Position numbers and translations under genes: made by a program. From assembly GCA_026225945.1 (NCBI GenBank), contig JAMJFZ010002500.1, forward strand, positions 1,524,501 through 1,588,500: a DNA stretch of 64,000 bases, read 5' to 3'. Below the pieces are notes generated by a model, which ran no database searches, had not been told where the DNA came from, and saw only the letters and a program-made list of their open reading frames with translations. This DNA is from Cricetomys ansorgei (taxonomy: Eukaryota > Chordata > Mammalia > Rodentia > Nesomyidae). Shown piece by piece: positions 1-13,887 of this stretch; within the stretch, counting starts at the first letter, position 1, and each line of letters starts with the position of its first letter.

Positions 1-3000
1 AATGTACAAAAGTCTGCTGTACCAAGCCTGGTACATAGTAGCTGTTTCCTACATGTGGATTCCTTTTGTTTGCATTTGGTCTGTTCACATAATGTTTCAC
101 CAAGGGGCTGGTGGAGCAGCAACACCAGGCTCGGTATAACAGGGACCATGGCCTCAGACATCTGCCAGCCAGTGCCTGGGACAAAGCAGAGGCTCTGAGT
201 TGATTCATCCTTGTCATGTGTGCTTTCTGCACAGCACGCACCGACTCCATCCCTGCAAAGCTCTCCCTCTCTCATCTGTCAAAATAATTTGTCATGGTCC
301 CACTTTGTAGTGGTCTTGCTAAATATTCTCCTTGTTCTTTAAGTGACTCATAAATATGAATTCTGTCTCAAGGTAGAGTCGGTGACTTTGGCTGCTGTAC
401 CCCAAGACATAAAAGGGAATGTGTCTCTCTTGTGAGGAAATAATCATAAGCTTGTGGCCTTGGAGGCTACCAATTAGGCAAGGGAATGAATTGTCACTCA
501 AATGGAATGATCTCAAAAGAGATCCTCTTGAGCTCCCCACCTTGGACTTGTCTGGAACCAGGTGTCAGAGGAACCATGGTCAGTTGGATGAACACTCTAG
601 TTGCTTATGAGGTGCCTACCTCAATCCATACTAGCTCTGGCTTCCCAGGTATTTTGTGATAGCAAGAAGCAATCATTATGGAAGACTAAGTAAATGCTAG
701 TTAACATTGAAACACACAGTGCTAGAGAAGAAAAGTCACATCTTCCAGGACAGAATAAGATGATTACCTTAGGTGACTATTTCTTAGAGAAGACAGCAAA
801 GAAGGGAATTCATCCATTATTTAGGTTCTCAAACTGTAGGTGACCCATGAGAGTTGGGGTACTTTACCAGTATCTTCTCCATCCCACCTAATGGACTTTC
901 TGATTTTCTGGATCGCCCTGAGATGAAAGTCTTTGATTACCACCTGTTGAGATCATTCTTTTAAATAGGATTTATGTATCTACTTACTTATGTTTTTACT
1001 TTTTATATTTTAATTTATGTCTGTTGTCTGTCTCTTACTTCTCTTACTTGATTAGTGATTTTGACTCAGAGATCTGGAGGTAAGTCTATCTGATTTCAAG
1101 GATTTCATTTCATTACAGCAATACAGTGAATGGTTGGGAGCAGGGCAGCCTCATATTCTTATTTAGTTCAAGAATAAGTGAATTGATCTTCAGGCTAGGT
1201 AGTCTCTTTTGGTGGTTGAGTTCTGGTGTTACTCCATAGGGTACTATTGGTTACAAAGCACCTATCAGAACTGTTCAAATTCTGCTCCAATTTGTTCTGT
1301 AGTTTTCTTAAAAATATTATTAACTCTATCTACTAAACTCTCTTTCCTCTTGCTTTAATTATTTTTGATGGTTTCTGTACAGCTCATGATGGCCTTGAAC
1401 TCTTGCTTTTTAAAAAAGGGATACTGTTGCTCCATCCAATCACAGTGTCATCATTTTGGTAGATTTTGCATTGAAATGCTTTTCATAAACAATACTCTGG
1501 ATTTTTCTCTGCTTACTAAACTTTAGGAGGAACACATCGGATGTAGGTACAGGGTTACACCAGTGGCCATGTTCTTTATGATGTGTTAGGGACTGTTTTA
1601 GGAGCTCTAAGGTTGAGTATGAATTTAATTGGCTATATTTGATCCTTATGCATAAAACCAGCAATAAATTGGTGTATCATCAGGGTTTGTCAGAAATCAG
1701 CTTCTGACGCAAGCTGAATAGCTTAGAAGAACAATGTACAAAGGTACAGACAGGTTGGAGGAAAACCTGCAAGGGTTTATAATAGCAGGGAGACACTGTA
1801 CCTCACAGGCCTGAATGATCAAAGGGAGCGAGGGATTAGTGGAATTCAGAGAGCATAACTATATTAAGAACACTGCCTGACATGAGCTATAGCCTTTAGT
1901 TAAGGAATGAAGTCAACCCATGGCGGCCTGGCAGGAAGGGAGCTGGAGGGACAGATGCTCTAACCTCCTATTTTCCCATCCTCTAATCTCCTGCTGGTGC
2001 CTCCCTTTGGCAGAACTCCTCTAGAAGGGAGAGGGCAAGGGAACCTGCAGATGCATCTCATACAAGTCAGCCTCCAGAGGCATAGAACAGTGTCAGAATG
2101 GAGGAGCAGGGATGGGGTGATGATAACAACATTCATTACAGCTGGGATGCAAGATTACGATTCTTACATACCATGTGAGCTTAGACCACAAGAGTTTCTG
2201 GGAATGGTCCAGTAATAGATCAGATAACAGTTATCCGTCTAGTCTTTGAAAAATTGAATTGTGTCCTGACTCTGCTTCTTCCAGTTCTCTTAAAATTTGT
2301 ATCTTAATGATTTGAAACAACTTGGACATGACCTAGCTGCACATACCCCTATTATAAGAAGTATAAAAATAACTTCTCTATGCTGGTGATATAATTTTAT
2401 TGTCACAGACCAGAAATGGACCCTCTGTCTTACTGGAAAATAGAATGGCTTGAATTCAAAATTTCCAAATTAAAAAAAATCATCACTTTTGGCAGACAGC
2501 ATTTATGATTTAATTGGCTAATACCTAGTAATTATATCTGGTGAGCTAATTCTTTGAGCTATGTCAGGATACATTTTTGCAACCACTTATTTCTCACATT
2601 TGTGTTTTCACCACAAAAGGATGCTACTTAAAAGTAGATTTTTTTGGAGGTGTATTATTGACAGCTGTCTGTCTATTTTGGAGGCCTGAGGAATCAGTGA
2701 AATCTAATCCACATTTTTATTCAGGTACCAAGCATGCAGCATTCATTCTTGGCCGATAATGTTGATTAAGTTAAGGAACGAGAGAATGTACTCCGCGGCT
2801 TTGATTTTATTTTTCTTTATCACACTCTTTAGAGCAGGTATTTTTTAGGAAGCTGACTGAAGGCAAACCCTAGCTAGGGAACCTCCACATGGGAAAGGGC
2901 TGGCTACTTGTTTGGGGTCTTGCCTATGAGACTCTATTCTTCTAAGGGAGGTGAGCCTACCACCTGCTTGGCTGATTCTTAAGAATTGTGGACTATACCT

Positions 3001-4221
3001 CATCAACATGGATTGCTCTTGCCCAGTATTAACAGTTAGATGTCTGTCCTACCCAGTGGCTGCTGAAGCTTAAAAAAAGGGAACACGTTCCGATCGACAG
3101 GCATGTCTCATCATTCTAAATCTACATCGTCCAGGAGAACGTGTTTTGATGATGGAGATGTTTCTTATCTGTGGTACCCAACATGATGATACCGAATGTG
3201 AGTCTCTATGTAGCTTTTGAAATCAGCCGTTAAAACAGAATGGTATTTAGAATTTTTTTATTTAAGATATTTTAAATTAATTTAAATTTAGATTGCAGTT
3301 AATTAATTCTAACTAGTTAACTTTAATTAACTTAAAGTTAAATTCCAATTAATTAAGCCTAATTTAAGTTTAAATATCCAATTATGCCAGTAGATACCGT
3401 ATTTGACAGCATAACTAGATATTTTATGTTTTACCCCTGGATTAGGTTAGACTGTCCCTTAATTTAGTTTGCAAAAGAATTGCATGTTGTGTTAATATTT
3501 AAATTCTTAGGTTTTGGTTTTGCCGACCCAGCATCTCCCTGCGTAACTCAGGCTGGTTCTCTGTTCTGCTTCCGCCTTCCTTACTAGGATCACAGACACA
3601 TGATGCTGTGGCTGTCGGGGAGAGCATTTATTGATTTGCAAATGCTTTTTATCATTAATGATAGCTTTAAAATACGTTCTCACAGTCTTACACAGCTGTT
3701 CACCAAAAGCTGGAGAGTAACCACACCTCCTTTGAACACAAGCTGGTCTTAGTTGTCTTGTTCCTAGCAAGTAGAGCATGACAGAAGTGATGGTGTGCTT
3801 GGGAAGTCAACTCTGGAAGGCTGATAGAGCTTCCCTGGCGCTCTCTCAACCTGAGCATCCTTGTAAGAATCCTGGCTGCTCTGATGCTACCAAGGCTAAA
3901 CAGCGGTTTGGAGAGATCACCCAGTGAATTGTGGGACGGAGACTAGCTGTTCTGTCCTCTAGCCATTTGAGTCTTCTCAGTCCAGGCTTCAAGTTATTCT
4001 CAGCATGGACATTACCTGACTGTAACTCTCCCACAGACCCCAAGTGAGAAGAGCTGAGCTGAGCCCAGTTAACCCCCAGTGAAATGATAGTAATTATTGC
4101 ATTATTTCATGGCATCGTTTTGGGAGTTGTGAGCACCAGTCAGGATGCTCCTGTGTGAGAACGGCTCGTGTGGGACGCAGCTTTCTGAGCATGTTCATTC
4201 ATCACTGTGTGTTCTGTGGTT
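1..4221. other. Intergenic, nothing recognised
   Basis: Frames here are at most 90 codons, none with domain features or splice-supported homology I know. The TTAA-rich block at 3245-3385 is the only compositional oddity. Confidence 0.6.
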
Positions 4222-4225
4222 TCTA

Positions 4226-4345
4226 CTTTTTGAGACAAGGTTTTGCTGTGTATTCTTGGCCGTCCTAGTACTCACTGTACAGTCCTGACTGTCCTTGGAC
4301 TTGAAGCAAGTCTACTTTATAGGCCTGTGCCATCGCCCCTGGGTT
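4226..4345 (-). mobile_element. B1 SINE, diverged
   Basis: tttgagacaaggttttgctg, tggccgtcctagtactcac and aggcctgtgccatcgcccct are antisense B1 blocks. Confidence 0.55.
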
Positions 4346-4439
4346 TTTTGGGGGGTGCAAGTGTATCACATCAGTTTATCTTGGACACCAGGAAGTGCTG
4401 GATCATCTCATGTTTCTGTTTTAAAATGTGTTAAAAATT

Positions 4440-4558
4440 TTATTTTGTTGATGGTCTTGCCATGTTTCCTAGGTTATTCTGAAGGTCCTGCTTCTGGTGT
4501 CCCTCCCACCTTAGCCCTCTTAGTGCTGATGCTACAGCTGTGAGCTACCACTCACAGT
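4440..4558 (-). mobile_element. 7SL-derived SINE relic, diverged
   Basis: gatggtcttgccatgtttcc, cccaccttagccctcttag and gctacagctgtgagctacca resemble an antisense 7SL SINE. Confidence 0.4.
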
Positions 4559-6164
4559 GTACTTTTGTGGAGCTTGTTTGCAAGGTCAAAGCTGAATTAA
4601 TCACCCAGTTTTGTAAGAAAATAAGATGAAAAAAATTTATTTCTGTGTAATTGCTCTTCCTTCATCTTCCTCTTCTTTTGGCATCCTTTAAAACAGAACC
4701 CTCACTGCAGTGGATAAGTGTTAAACCACTTTACAGGATGAAGGCCAGTCATGTGGGGTCTTTATTAAGCCAGTATGTGGTGGGAGGTGATCTACTGGGC
4801 TAGCTGTGGTGCTGGGAGAGCTCTGGTATTTTGTAATTCTCCAGTGGCCTCGTCCTTAAGAGGCGATCTTCAAAGCAACTCTCCAGGTGCACAGAGATCG
4901 TGATAGCAAGACCTCAGGCCAGGTGAAGTTCACACCCGAGCCTCTCTTTGTGGCTCTTTAGGCCAGCCTTGAGTCTAGTCACTGGGGAGTTAGGATGGAA
5001 GTAGAAAGACTGCTAAGGCCCAGCTGAGGAATGGAACTTTCAGGTTGGAGCCGGTACCTGTGTTCAAATACAATGTATACCACAAGGCAGGTACAAATTA
5101 AGCTTTCTGATTTTGTTTTTTTCCTGGGAATGAGAGATTACTTACAGCTGGGGGATCATGAAGTAAGTGATACACGGCCAAGACCAGAGGGGAAGTAAGC
5201 CAACATGGTGCAGACGCCTGGGAAGAAGAAGAGATGAAAGAAGGATTTATTAGCAGCAGTGAGTTTAATACTGGGAATTTTCTGCACCATGACATTTGGT
5301 GGGGAGATATTTTGGGCAGTGTGGATTGTGACACGTCTCCAATTACACCATATGAGTAGTTGCTTACTCTTGTGTTTATGGGTCCAGCCCTGTCTGTCTA
5401 GGGGCATGTGATCTGCTGGTGTTGATGGGAAGGTCAGAGGGAGGAGAGGAGGGAGTCAGAGGGAGAGAGATTAAAGCTTTCACAGGGCCGGCTGCTTGGA
5501 AAACCAGACACGTGGAAGTACGTTCTAAAGTAACTGTTTAAAATCTTTTGTTGATAAATAGCTTTTCAACTTTGGTGTATGGAGGAGAACATTCTGGAAG
5601 AGGCTCCACAACACTGCACAGCGCTGCAGCAGGGAGCCTCAGGATACATCTCAGAACCCCCCTGGCACGCTCAGTTTCTTGTGAGGCGTCCGTTTCTTCG
5701 GGCTTCTTTAGGGCCACAGAAGGCTGCTGTTCTGTGGGATAGTAAGCCTAACAGAGCTGTGGAGCAGAGCTGGGCAGCAGTCGGTCCATGGTTCTTTCCA
5801 GCAACTGATGGATTTGTTACCATCAGTACAAGGTGGCTCTCCAGAAATTCGGCAATTGCCTCTTGAAATAGGAAAACCTCAGGTCACATGGGTAGGGTAT
5901 TGCTAATGGGGTGAAAACTTTTCCGGACCATTAAAACCAGTTCCTGTCACTTGCCTCTAAGTAAAAGTTTAAACAAACCTCTGTCCTCTGTTAGGGAAAC
6001 CAGAATCAATATCCGATTACAGCAAAGTTCAATGTCATTCTGCCCGATTCCACCAACCTCACAAGACCCACAAGGGGCAGGAGCTGAGATTGATGACTCT
6101 CAAGTGTCTGACTCAGAATCCAGCTTCTTGGGCTGCTGTCCATAGGGCTTCCATGGCTTTAACA

Positions 6165-6965
6165 CCAATAATCACAGTTGCTGTATTAACATTGCACAAT
6201 GCTGTATAGCTCATAAATCATTTTCACATACATATTATTTAATGCTCATAAAAACTCAACGAGGTGGTTATTACTCTTGTACTTTTACAGAGGAGAAAAG
6301 CAAAACACAGATAACCTAAGCACATTATCCTAAATCTCAGGAGAAGTGGGTGTCAGTGGTGTGTTTATATCTGGTCTTACTGACCTAAGTCCATTTGTGC
6401 CACTGGGCAGAGTCCAGAGATCAGAGTCAGGGTTGGGGGTGAGAGGTAGAAGAGGTGAGGTGCTGGACTAGGCAAAATCTAGTCATCTAGGAATGGGCTG
6501 TCCCCGGATAGGGACAACCTTTCTTAGCCCTCTCTGCCCAGCAAGGTAATCAGATAGCACCAGAGACCCTTGCATCTAGCGTTATGTTCAACACCTTCGG
6601 TTTTCAGATGAGCAACAAAGATATAGAGGTTTGTTGTTTTTCAAATACTCACACAGCTGCCTGGTGATAGGACTGGGGTTGTTGTCTAATTTTCTGTCCT
6701 TAAAATAGAATTTCAGCCACTTTACCTGGGTGCTTTCCTAGCCATGTCGTCTGTTTTTTTGACTAGGAAGCAATGTGTTTACAGTGGAAGATGATGGGGC
6801 ATGTCTTAGATAAGCGGGCTAAGAGTAACAGTTGCTACCATTCGTCCAGCGCCTGTGAGGTGCTGCACCAGGTCCTCCATTGGCACGCTCTGTAATTTCC
6901 ACTGGAACTCTGCAAAATCTGTGTTATTATCCTGTGAAGACACAGAGGCCAGGGATGAAGAGGGA
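6165..6965 (-). mobile_element. MIR SINE relics (cluster)
   Basis: Three diverged MIR-like stretches in antisense: 6180-6350 (tttaatgctcataaaaactc, aacgaggtggttattac), about 6575-6690 (ttttcagatgagcaacaaag, ctcacacagctgcctgg) and 6835-6960 (ccagcgcctgtgaggtgctg, ctgtgaagacacagaggcc). No gene is seen among them. Confidence 0.5.
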
Positions 6966-7481
6966 CCAGCCGAGGGGATAGTGAGCGCGTGACTTTTTCA
7001 TCGGGCAGTGCAGCCTCTGCAATAATTTCTCTCTTGTCCTAGAAAACTGAAATGTCTGAATTTTTTTTAAACAGTCAAGTATCAGTTTTTGGAAATCATT
7101 AAAATTCAAATCATCTGTGTTTATTCCTAGAACTATATCTGATTAAAAAGGGAGATAAGGGAGATGATTCAGTTATCGCCTTTAAACAGAGACCTTAGAA
7201 ATCTTGATTAATATGTATTTTTTTTATTGTGAAGAAAAATCAGCAGTTATTTTAAAAGAGCTACAAATTAAAGTCATATGTTTAAGTAATTAGAAAAAAA
7301 TTTAGTTTTTTTCAACCTCTGTTCCTCTAGAGTGCCAGGGGCGGAGTGCTGGTGATGTTTTATGCGTTTTTTAGTTCTTCCCTTCAGATAATACCAGTAG
7401 GACAGCCAGGCATAGTCATCATCTTTTCATCAGAGTCGTTCTAATACAGTCCTTTCCTCTTAGCATCTGTGATATAGTTAA

Positions 7482-7598
7482 ACACACACACACACAGACA
7501 CACACACACACAGACACACATAGACACACAGACACACACACAGACACACACACACACAGACACACACACACAGACACACACATACACACACACACACA

Positions 7599-7637
<39 letters not shown>

Positions 7638-7842
7638 ACACACACAGACACACACACACACACAGACACACACACAGACACACACACACAGACACACACA
7701 CACACACAGACACACACACACGCACAGACACACACACACACAGACACACACACACAGACACACACACACACACAACACACACACACACAGACACACACAG
7801 ACACACACACAGACACACACACACAGACACACACACACACAG

Positions 7843-7876
<34 letters not shown>

Positions 7877-7901
7877 ACACACACACAGACACACACACAC
7901 A

Positions 7902-7949
<48 letters not shown>

Positions 7950-7953
7950 ACAC
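7482..7953. repeat. Long CA/CAGA microsatellite
   Basis: About 470 bp of (CA)n punctuated by AGAC interruptions at irregular 8-18 bp spacing, ending in a run of more than 25 CA units. On the minus strand three frames give Cys/Val repeats that are not genes. Confidence 0.98.
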
Positions 7954-7999
7954 TTTCACTTGGAAAACTTTAAAGTTTAGGGAAGTTCAGGTGCTGCGC

Positions 8000-10900
8000 C
8001 TTCCAGGAAGGAGCTGAACTTCAAACAGGCAGCTTGGAATTCCTGGTGCTTGAGAAAGAACAGGGAGAGGGTGCCTGGACGCAGAACAGTATTGACTAGA
8101 GGTGATTGTTGTAACAAAGTTGGTCAGTTTCCACATACCACCCCCTCTCGGCAGACTCTTGGTATCTCTTTCTGGCTGGTGTGCCCTAAAGCCTCTATGC
8201 AATATGAGGCATTCAGTTCTAGCTTGTTAGGCACTGTGTGGATGCACCTTGGCATAGATCTCCTGCTTCTTCCTGGATAACCTGGAATGGTTACATATAA
8301 TCTTCTCCCAAAGAAGCAAGTGCTTTGGCTCTCAGGCGATCATGATGGTGCCTTGTCCCTTGATATTTTGGCTTTTCACGTATTTTCTCATAGGTTGACT
8401 ATGGATGTTCTTGGCCCCTGTGGGTTTTCTGCTTCCTGCCTACTGGCTTGGTTCTTTACCCACAAACTTAAATCGTCATTCTTGACTGCTCAGTGGGCGT
8501 CTGAGCAGCATGGACTTTGCCCCTTTTCATCCCATGCCTGCAGTTCTTGCATTTGTTGTGTTTCTGCCTGGCTTCCTACATTGCTCTGGGTTGTCCCCTC
8601 AGCATCAGCTCTGTTCCAACAAGGGGGTGCGATTTTATTGGGCAGTCAGGTGAGCAATAGGAGAGTTGGAGGAGTCCTCATATTTTCAGCTAGCATCTGA
8701 CACAATTCTTGATACTTTTGATCATGAGGTTAATTTTATAAGCAGCAATTCAAAGAAGCTTCAACAGAAGTATTTTATAATCAAGGAATGATAATTCTCT
8801 CCAGTTGTTGAGTTAGTTGTGCCTTTATAAATTATAGTATAGCACTACAAAGTTCTATGGAGTTCCTACAGTGTCCTGAAATTAGGGTCATTCCGCCTCT
8901 CCAAAGAATACCAGCCCTATTCCTGTGATGAAGAGTATTTGATATAGTATTCGTGGATAATAATTTCATATGCTTTTTCTTTATACCAAAAGTGAACAAA
9001 AGTCAGTTTCCCTGCAGAGTCTACATTTTGGTGGTAATTTCAGCAGTATGAACTCATAACGTATCTCAATAGGATATGATGGAAGGAAGGGTTTTTTTCC
9101 CCCCACATAGGGGCTAATTTATCCAAATCAAGTTCTTCAGATGGAAAGGCAAACTTAGTATCTGATACCAGCAAAACTGGCACTTTGTCCTGCATGTATG
9201 TTGAGAGCATCCAATTCTGGGTAAATCTTGGCCAAACAAGCTCAAGATTAAATTCTTATCATTCCTCTGAAACATATTGTTGTATCTGCAAAGTAAGAAA
9301 TGGTGGGATCTAAAGTAATAGTTCTTTCAGGCCATTACACCTAAGAATTACACTGAGGACTCAGAGGCAGAGGAAGATGAGTCTCTGAGGACAACCTGGT
9401 CTACCTACTTAGAGATTTCCAGGCCAACCAGGGCTACATAGTAAGACCCTGTTTTGAAACACAAAATTTACGTTCAATTTATTTGTGGAGTTGTAATTTA
9501 TTGTGTAGATGGTTGGCGAGTCAGATGCAATGCTGTCAACGCCATTTCGAACCCTAATGAAACAGTCAGATGGACCTCCTAAAGCACTTGTTTTATACAG
9601 TGTCACACTTGACACCACAATGTCTCACTCCACAGTGCGTGCCACACTCTGTAGCTGCTCTCTGAGCTGCAGGGTTTGACGTGGTTGGGGATACTGACCT
9701 CAGAAAGGATTCAGGACAGTGCTTGGCAATCACATGACCCATCATTATTTCCTGTTATTAGCTTGGCCTGGGTGGGTTCATCAGCAGAACCTCATTTCAA
9801 GTGTGTGTTGAAATTTTCTGTTGTCCTTTGAAATCCTAAGTAAGGATTTCCTCCCATTGTGCAACCCACGAAGTCTGATGAAGCAACACATTTGGTATTC
9901 TGTCTTTGGCGATCTCTCTCACAGAGGCCACCTATAGATGTTCTTGGGTTTGCCTGAGGGACAGCTAGCGCAGGATGCTGCCATAGGGGCCACTGGCTGA
10001 GTCTGTGATAGTAAAACACAACCTATAGAAGCAGAGGCAGAGATAAGCAAATCTAAGAGGGATAGAGCCACAACTCAAGTATGTGTCAGTCAGAAAGCCA
10101 AGGTCACAGTGAGCAGAATGGAACACCAAGAAGATAGTCCCGGATAAACCAATGCGGTAATTGGAAGTGTTTGCGGTGATGGAAAGGAAGACTCTGGAGC
10201 CCTCCAGGGGGAGATAAGGCAAGCAATCAACATGTCAAGGTAATTTGTTAGTTGTCTTGGGTTCAGGTTGAGGTGTATAAACCTGCCTGACGTGATGTAT
10301 GAAGCCTTCTTACCCTAGGAAAGGTGGTCATAGAAGGACATCAGCGAAGGGGAGCCTGCTTGGAATTGACGAGGGAGTCACCTGCACCTGTAAAAGTGAC
10401 ATCTTCCCTGATGACGGCAGACTTCAACTGCAAACCTCCTACGTCAAGGCTTAGTGAGCACGAAAGAGTATTTCACACCTTTCCTTGATCCTAATGACTT
10501 GTTCATATGAACTGATGTTCTTTAATGGCTGTAACATGGGTAACAAGACTCTTCATCTCTACAGGTCAAAAGACATGCACTGACCTTCCAAGCCTGCGAG
10601 TGCTACACAACTCTCACATCACAGACAACATCCTAGCTATGCACACTTTTCTTTGATCCTGAGTGTAACTCACGCACAGTACAGACCAGCTGTACACCGC
10701 CCTTTCCATCCCATGGAGCCTGCAGGGATTATACCCCCACCACATTGCTAATCTCGCACCTGATTTGTGCATCTCATTTCCTATTAGCACCTTCTCCATT
10801 GCAGGGTTTTACATTGAGCTCAGCTGAGACCTCCTGGCCCAGCCCACCAACTTCATATGGATAATACATCACCTGGTCTTTGCTTGCTCAACACTGACTT

Positions 10901-11349
10901 CTGCATTTTCCCCCCCAAGAAACATACTCTGATTTTATCTAATAATATATGATATATACTTAGAGGGTACCATTCACAGCCTCCTTCTCAGTTAGATCTG
11001 ATCATGTGATGCAGTTACGGCCAATAAGATTTAAGCAGAAGTTGTTACCCAAGACTTCTTGGAAGTCTTCTGGAAAGGGAACAGAGTACCGACACCCAGT
11101 GCTTTGCCTTAGTCCCAACCCTGTTCCCACGGGTTAGAAACACATAAGATGGCCAGATCTTATCATTTAGTCTGACTTTGAGCATAGACATCACCTAATG
11201 AGACTGATTGGCTCATGAATTAAATGGAGTCTGGGTCTTTTGTAAATGGTGGAACTTTTTCCTTTTCCTGTTCATATAATGCAGCACAGAAGCTGCTGCT
11301 TCAAGTCTTCATTCTTTCCAGTCTGCCCCATGCTGCCCCAGTTGTTAGG
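8000..11349. other. Intergenic apart from one B1 relic
   Basis: The 137-codon plus-strand frame at 8287-8700 has no recognisable domain and lies among stop-rich sequence, so it is treated as chance. The rest shows no gene. Confidence 0.55.
9335..9463 (+). mobile_element. B1 SINE, diverged
   Basis: aggcagaggaagatgagtct, acaacctggtctacctac and gccaaccagggctacatag are sense B1 blocks. Confidence 0.55.
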
Positions 11350-11590
11350 GGTTCATCACTTGGCTCACTCAGCCTCAGTTTCCCTACCTGTAAAATAAAG
11401 GCATCACCATGCCCCAAGGCAGGCAACGCATTTCAATTCCAAATTGGAGAGCAGTAGTGCCCAAGCCTGAAACTTGAAGCTCCGACCCCCTGTTGTACCT
11501 ATGCCTCACAGCTCGCTGTGGGGATCAGATGAGGTAATGCACTAAGAGGCATTTTTATGCTCTGAAAAGCGGCATGAAGATCTTTGTGAT
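11350..11590 (+). mobile_element. MIR SINE relic
   Basis: agcctcagtttccctacctg followed by taaaataaaggc, then gatgaggtaatgcacta, matching the MIR core and 3' portion. Confidence 0.6.
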
Positions 11591-11889
11591 TATTACTGGG
11601 ATTTATGCTCCCTAACAATCCGAGCGACAGTGAGGCCTCAGCTCTCAGAGAAAATTACTTGCCTTCACTGTTTCCTTCTCCCCACAAACCTCAGGGGAGT
11701 GGCTTTGTAAACCTAAAAGGCTTTGTAAAGAGTCAGCTGATACTTAATGAGGCTTTACACTAAACGGAGGAAGCTTCTGTTGGCCTTTCTTGTGTCTGGG
11801 TCTTCCCCGGTCTCACCGTGAGCTGGAGGTAGCTTTTCTTTGCCCCCAGGGACCACAGTAACACACAGTAATAACATCATCCACCTTAC

Positions 11890-11919
11890 CTCTCTCTCTC
11901 TCTCTCTCTGTCTCTCTCA
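11890..11919. repeat. (CT)n microsatellite
   Basis: Fourteen or so CT units with one CTGT interruption. Confidence 0.9.
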
Positions 11920-12104
11920 GGATTCTCAGCTCCTCTTATCTCAGGTGGCTTCAAAGCTACCCTCAGACACAGTTCATTTTCCTGTGTGCCTGCAGATGTG
12001 TGTGCATATGTATGGAGGCGAGAGGTCAGCCTTAAGTGTCCTTCCTCAGGAGCTGCCCACTCTTCAGAAACTTTATTGAGACTTGTAAGCCCCTGTAGGT
12101 TAAC

Positions 12105-12303
12105 CTGTAGGTTAAGAGCACTGACTCCTCTTCCAAAGGACCTGGGTTTGAGTCTCAGCATTCACATGGTGGCTTAATTCTAATTCTAGTCCCAGGGGAT
12201 CCAATGCCTTTTTTTTTTGGCCTCCATGAATGCCAAGCATGCAGGTGGTACACGTGCAGACAAAACATCTGTACACATTAAATAAATAAGTAAATAAAAT
12301 ATA
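12105..12303 (+). mobile_element. B2 SINE
   Basis: ggttaagagcactgactcct, cttccaaaggacctgggttt, cattcacatggtggcttaat and an A-rich tail with aaataaataagtaaat identify B2. tRNA-derived; limited to muroid rodents. Confidence 0.8.
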
Positions 12304-12316
12304 TATTAAAATTAAG

Positions 12317-12514
12317 TTTTTTAAGGAGCGTGTGCACGTGAGTGCCCATGTGCCACATATCTGCAGGTGCCTTTGTAGGCCAGAGAGGGTTTTAGATCCC
12401 CTGGAATTGGAGTTACAGGTGGTTGTGAGATGCCCGCTTTGAACACTGGGAACAGAACTCTGGTTCTCTGCAAGATCAGCATGAACCCTTAACTGCTAAA
12501 CCATCAGCATCCAC
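12317..12514 (-). mobile_element. B3 SINE
   Basis: gatcccctggaattggagtt, acaggtggttgtgagatgc and ttaactgctaaaccatcagc are antisense B3. Confidence 0.75.
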
Positions 12515-12524
12515 CATCCAGACA

Positions 12525-12735
12525 GGGTCTCTCCCCGATGCCTCAGGCTCCCCTTTAGACTACGCTGGCTGCCTACCAGGCCCCAGATACTCTCTATCTT
12601 CACCTCTCCGACGATGGGACTCTGGGACTATAGTCGTGCACTGCCATGCCTGACTTTTTTTTTTTTTTTTCAATGTGGGTGCTGGGAATTAAACTCAGGT
12701 TCTCATATGTGGACTGAACTATATCCACAGCCTAG
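12525..12735 (-). mobile_element. B4-like SINE
   Basis: A 7SL-like part (actatagtcgtgcactgcca) joined through a T tract to an ID-like part (gtgggtgctgggaattaaac, gaactatatccacagcc). Confidence 0.5.
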
Positions 12736-13209
12736 ATACAGTTACTTTCCCATGGCTGAAAGCACCCTAGTGAGGAAGTTCTTGAAGGAGACAATCTCAG
12801 AACCATCTAGAAGTATGATTAGGATGCATCAGTGGGGACTTTTTGGGAAAGAGCCAGTTTGAAGAAGAAATAAAGGAGGTGGAAACAGAAGAGGCATTAC
12901 GTTGCCTCGGGAGGGATGGGCACTGGCAGTGGGAGGGTTCGCCATGCCTGGCGCTCGGGACTGGTGAACACCTGTGCAGTGTCTTCCAGGCACTGCTGTG
13001 GCGCCGGGCTGCGCAGCCCACTTGAAATCCTGCCTGCCATTCTCGGGTCCTGGCGCTATGCCGCTACTGTCCACACGGAGGCGCTGACTCTTGCCCCGTC
13101 TTTCTGTTTGACATAAGGACTCTTCAGAGGATCTGAGTTCTTGAGAGGAAATTGGTTTCTTCAAGAGGATTTGACCACCAGAAATAATAGAATTGTAGGT
13201 TTTTTTGAA

Positions 13210-13300
13210 ACTTGAGAAGCTCTCAAAGTTCTTATTTAATAGATGTGAGCAACTGAGGCCTGGAGGGGTTAAGTGATAGGTTCAGACTTTTGCGGTAAAA
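13210..13300 (-). mobile_element. MIR SINE relic
   Basis: tatttaatagatgtgagcaa, ctgaggcctggaggggttaa and gtgataggttcagact match an antisense MIR core. Confidence 0.55.
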
Positions 13301-13887
13301 TACTGTGTTAGGATGATAATTAAAAAAAAAATCTAATTAAATGTTCTTTCTATGGAATCTTTTTGCAATCAAGAAGTCAGGCTATTTGATGAATAATGAT
13401 AGGAGGGCGGAACAGATTCACGAATTACCTGATTTATTTTCTGGCAGTAGTAGCCACTTTAAAAGAAAATGGCTCTGAGATAGTTTTCAAAGGAGACCAG
13501 GGTCACAAAAATGGACGTATAAATTGTAACGTCTCTGTCTTCTTTTCCCAGTGCTCTTCATTTTCTTTCCTGTTTATGATCCCACCTTCTGGGCTATTTG
13601 GTGCCATAAACTGTAGGATTCTCCAGTACACGTACGTGTTGACCTTTCTAGCTTTTTTTCTTTTGTTCACCAATGGGAGTTCTTATTACAATCTAGAAAG
13701 GAAGATAACAGCAAGGGCACATTTCCCTCATCTTGATCTCTGCTGACTGATTTCCTTTGTGGCCGGGAATGTGGGCCTGGGCTCATTTCCAAGGCTATGT
13801 GTAACCGAGAACTGGAAATGGAAAACTTAGCAAGTGTTCAACAGTTTTCTTTTGTACCCCCTCAACCCCCACCCACTAACTCTCTCC

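Noticed and set aside
7419..7959. Three overlapping minus-strand frames of 157-175 codons, Cys/Val repeats
   Set aside because: They are translations of the CA/CAGA microsatellite.
8287..8700. 137-codon plus-strand frame
   Set aside because: No recognisable domain, no promoter or splice context, and within the range expected by chance.
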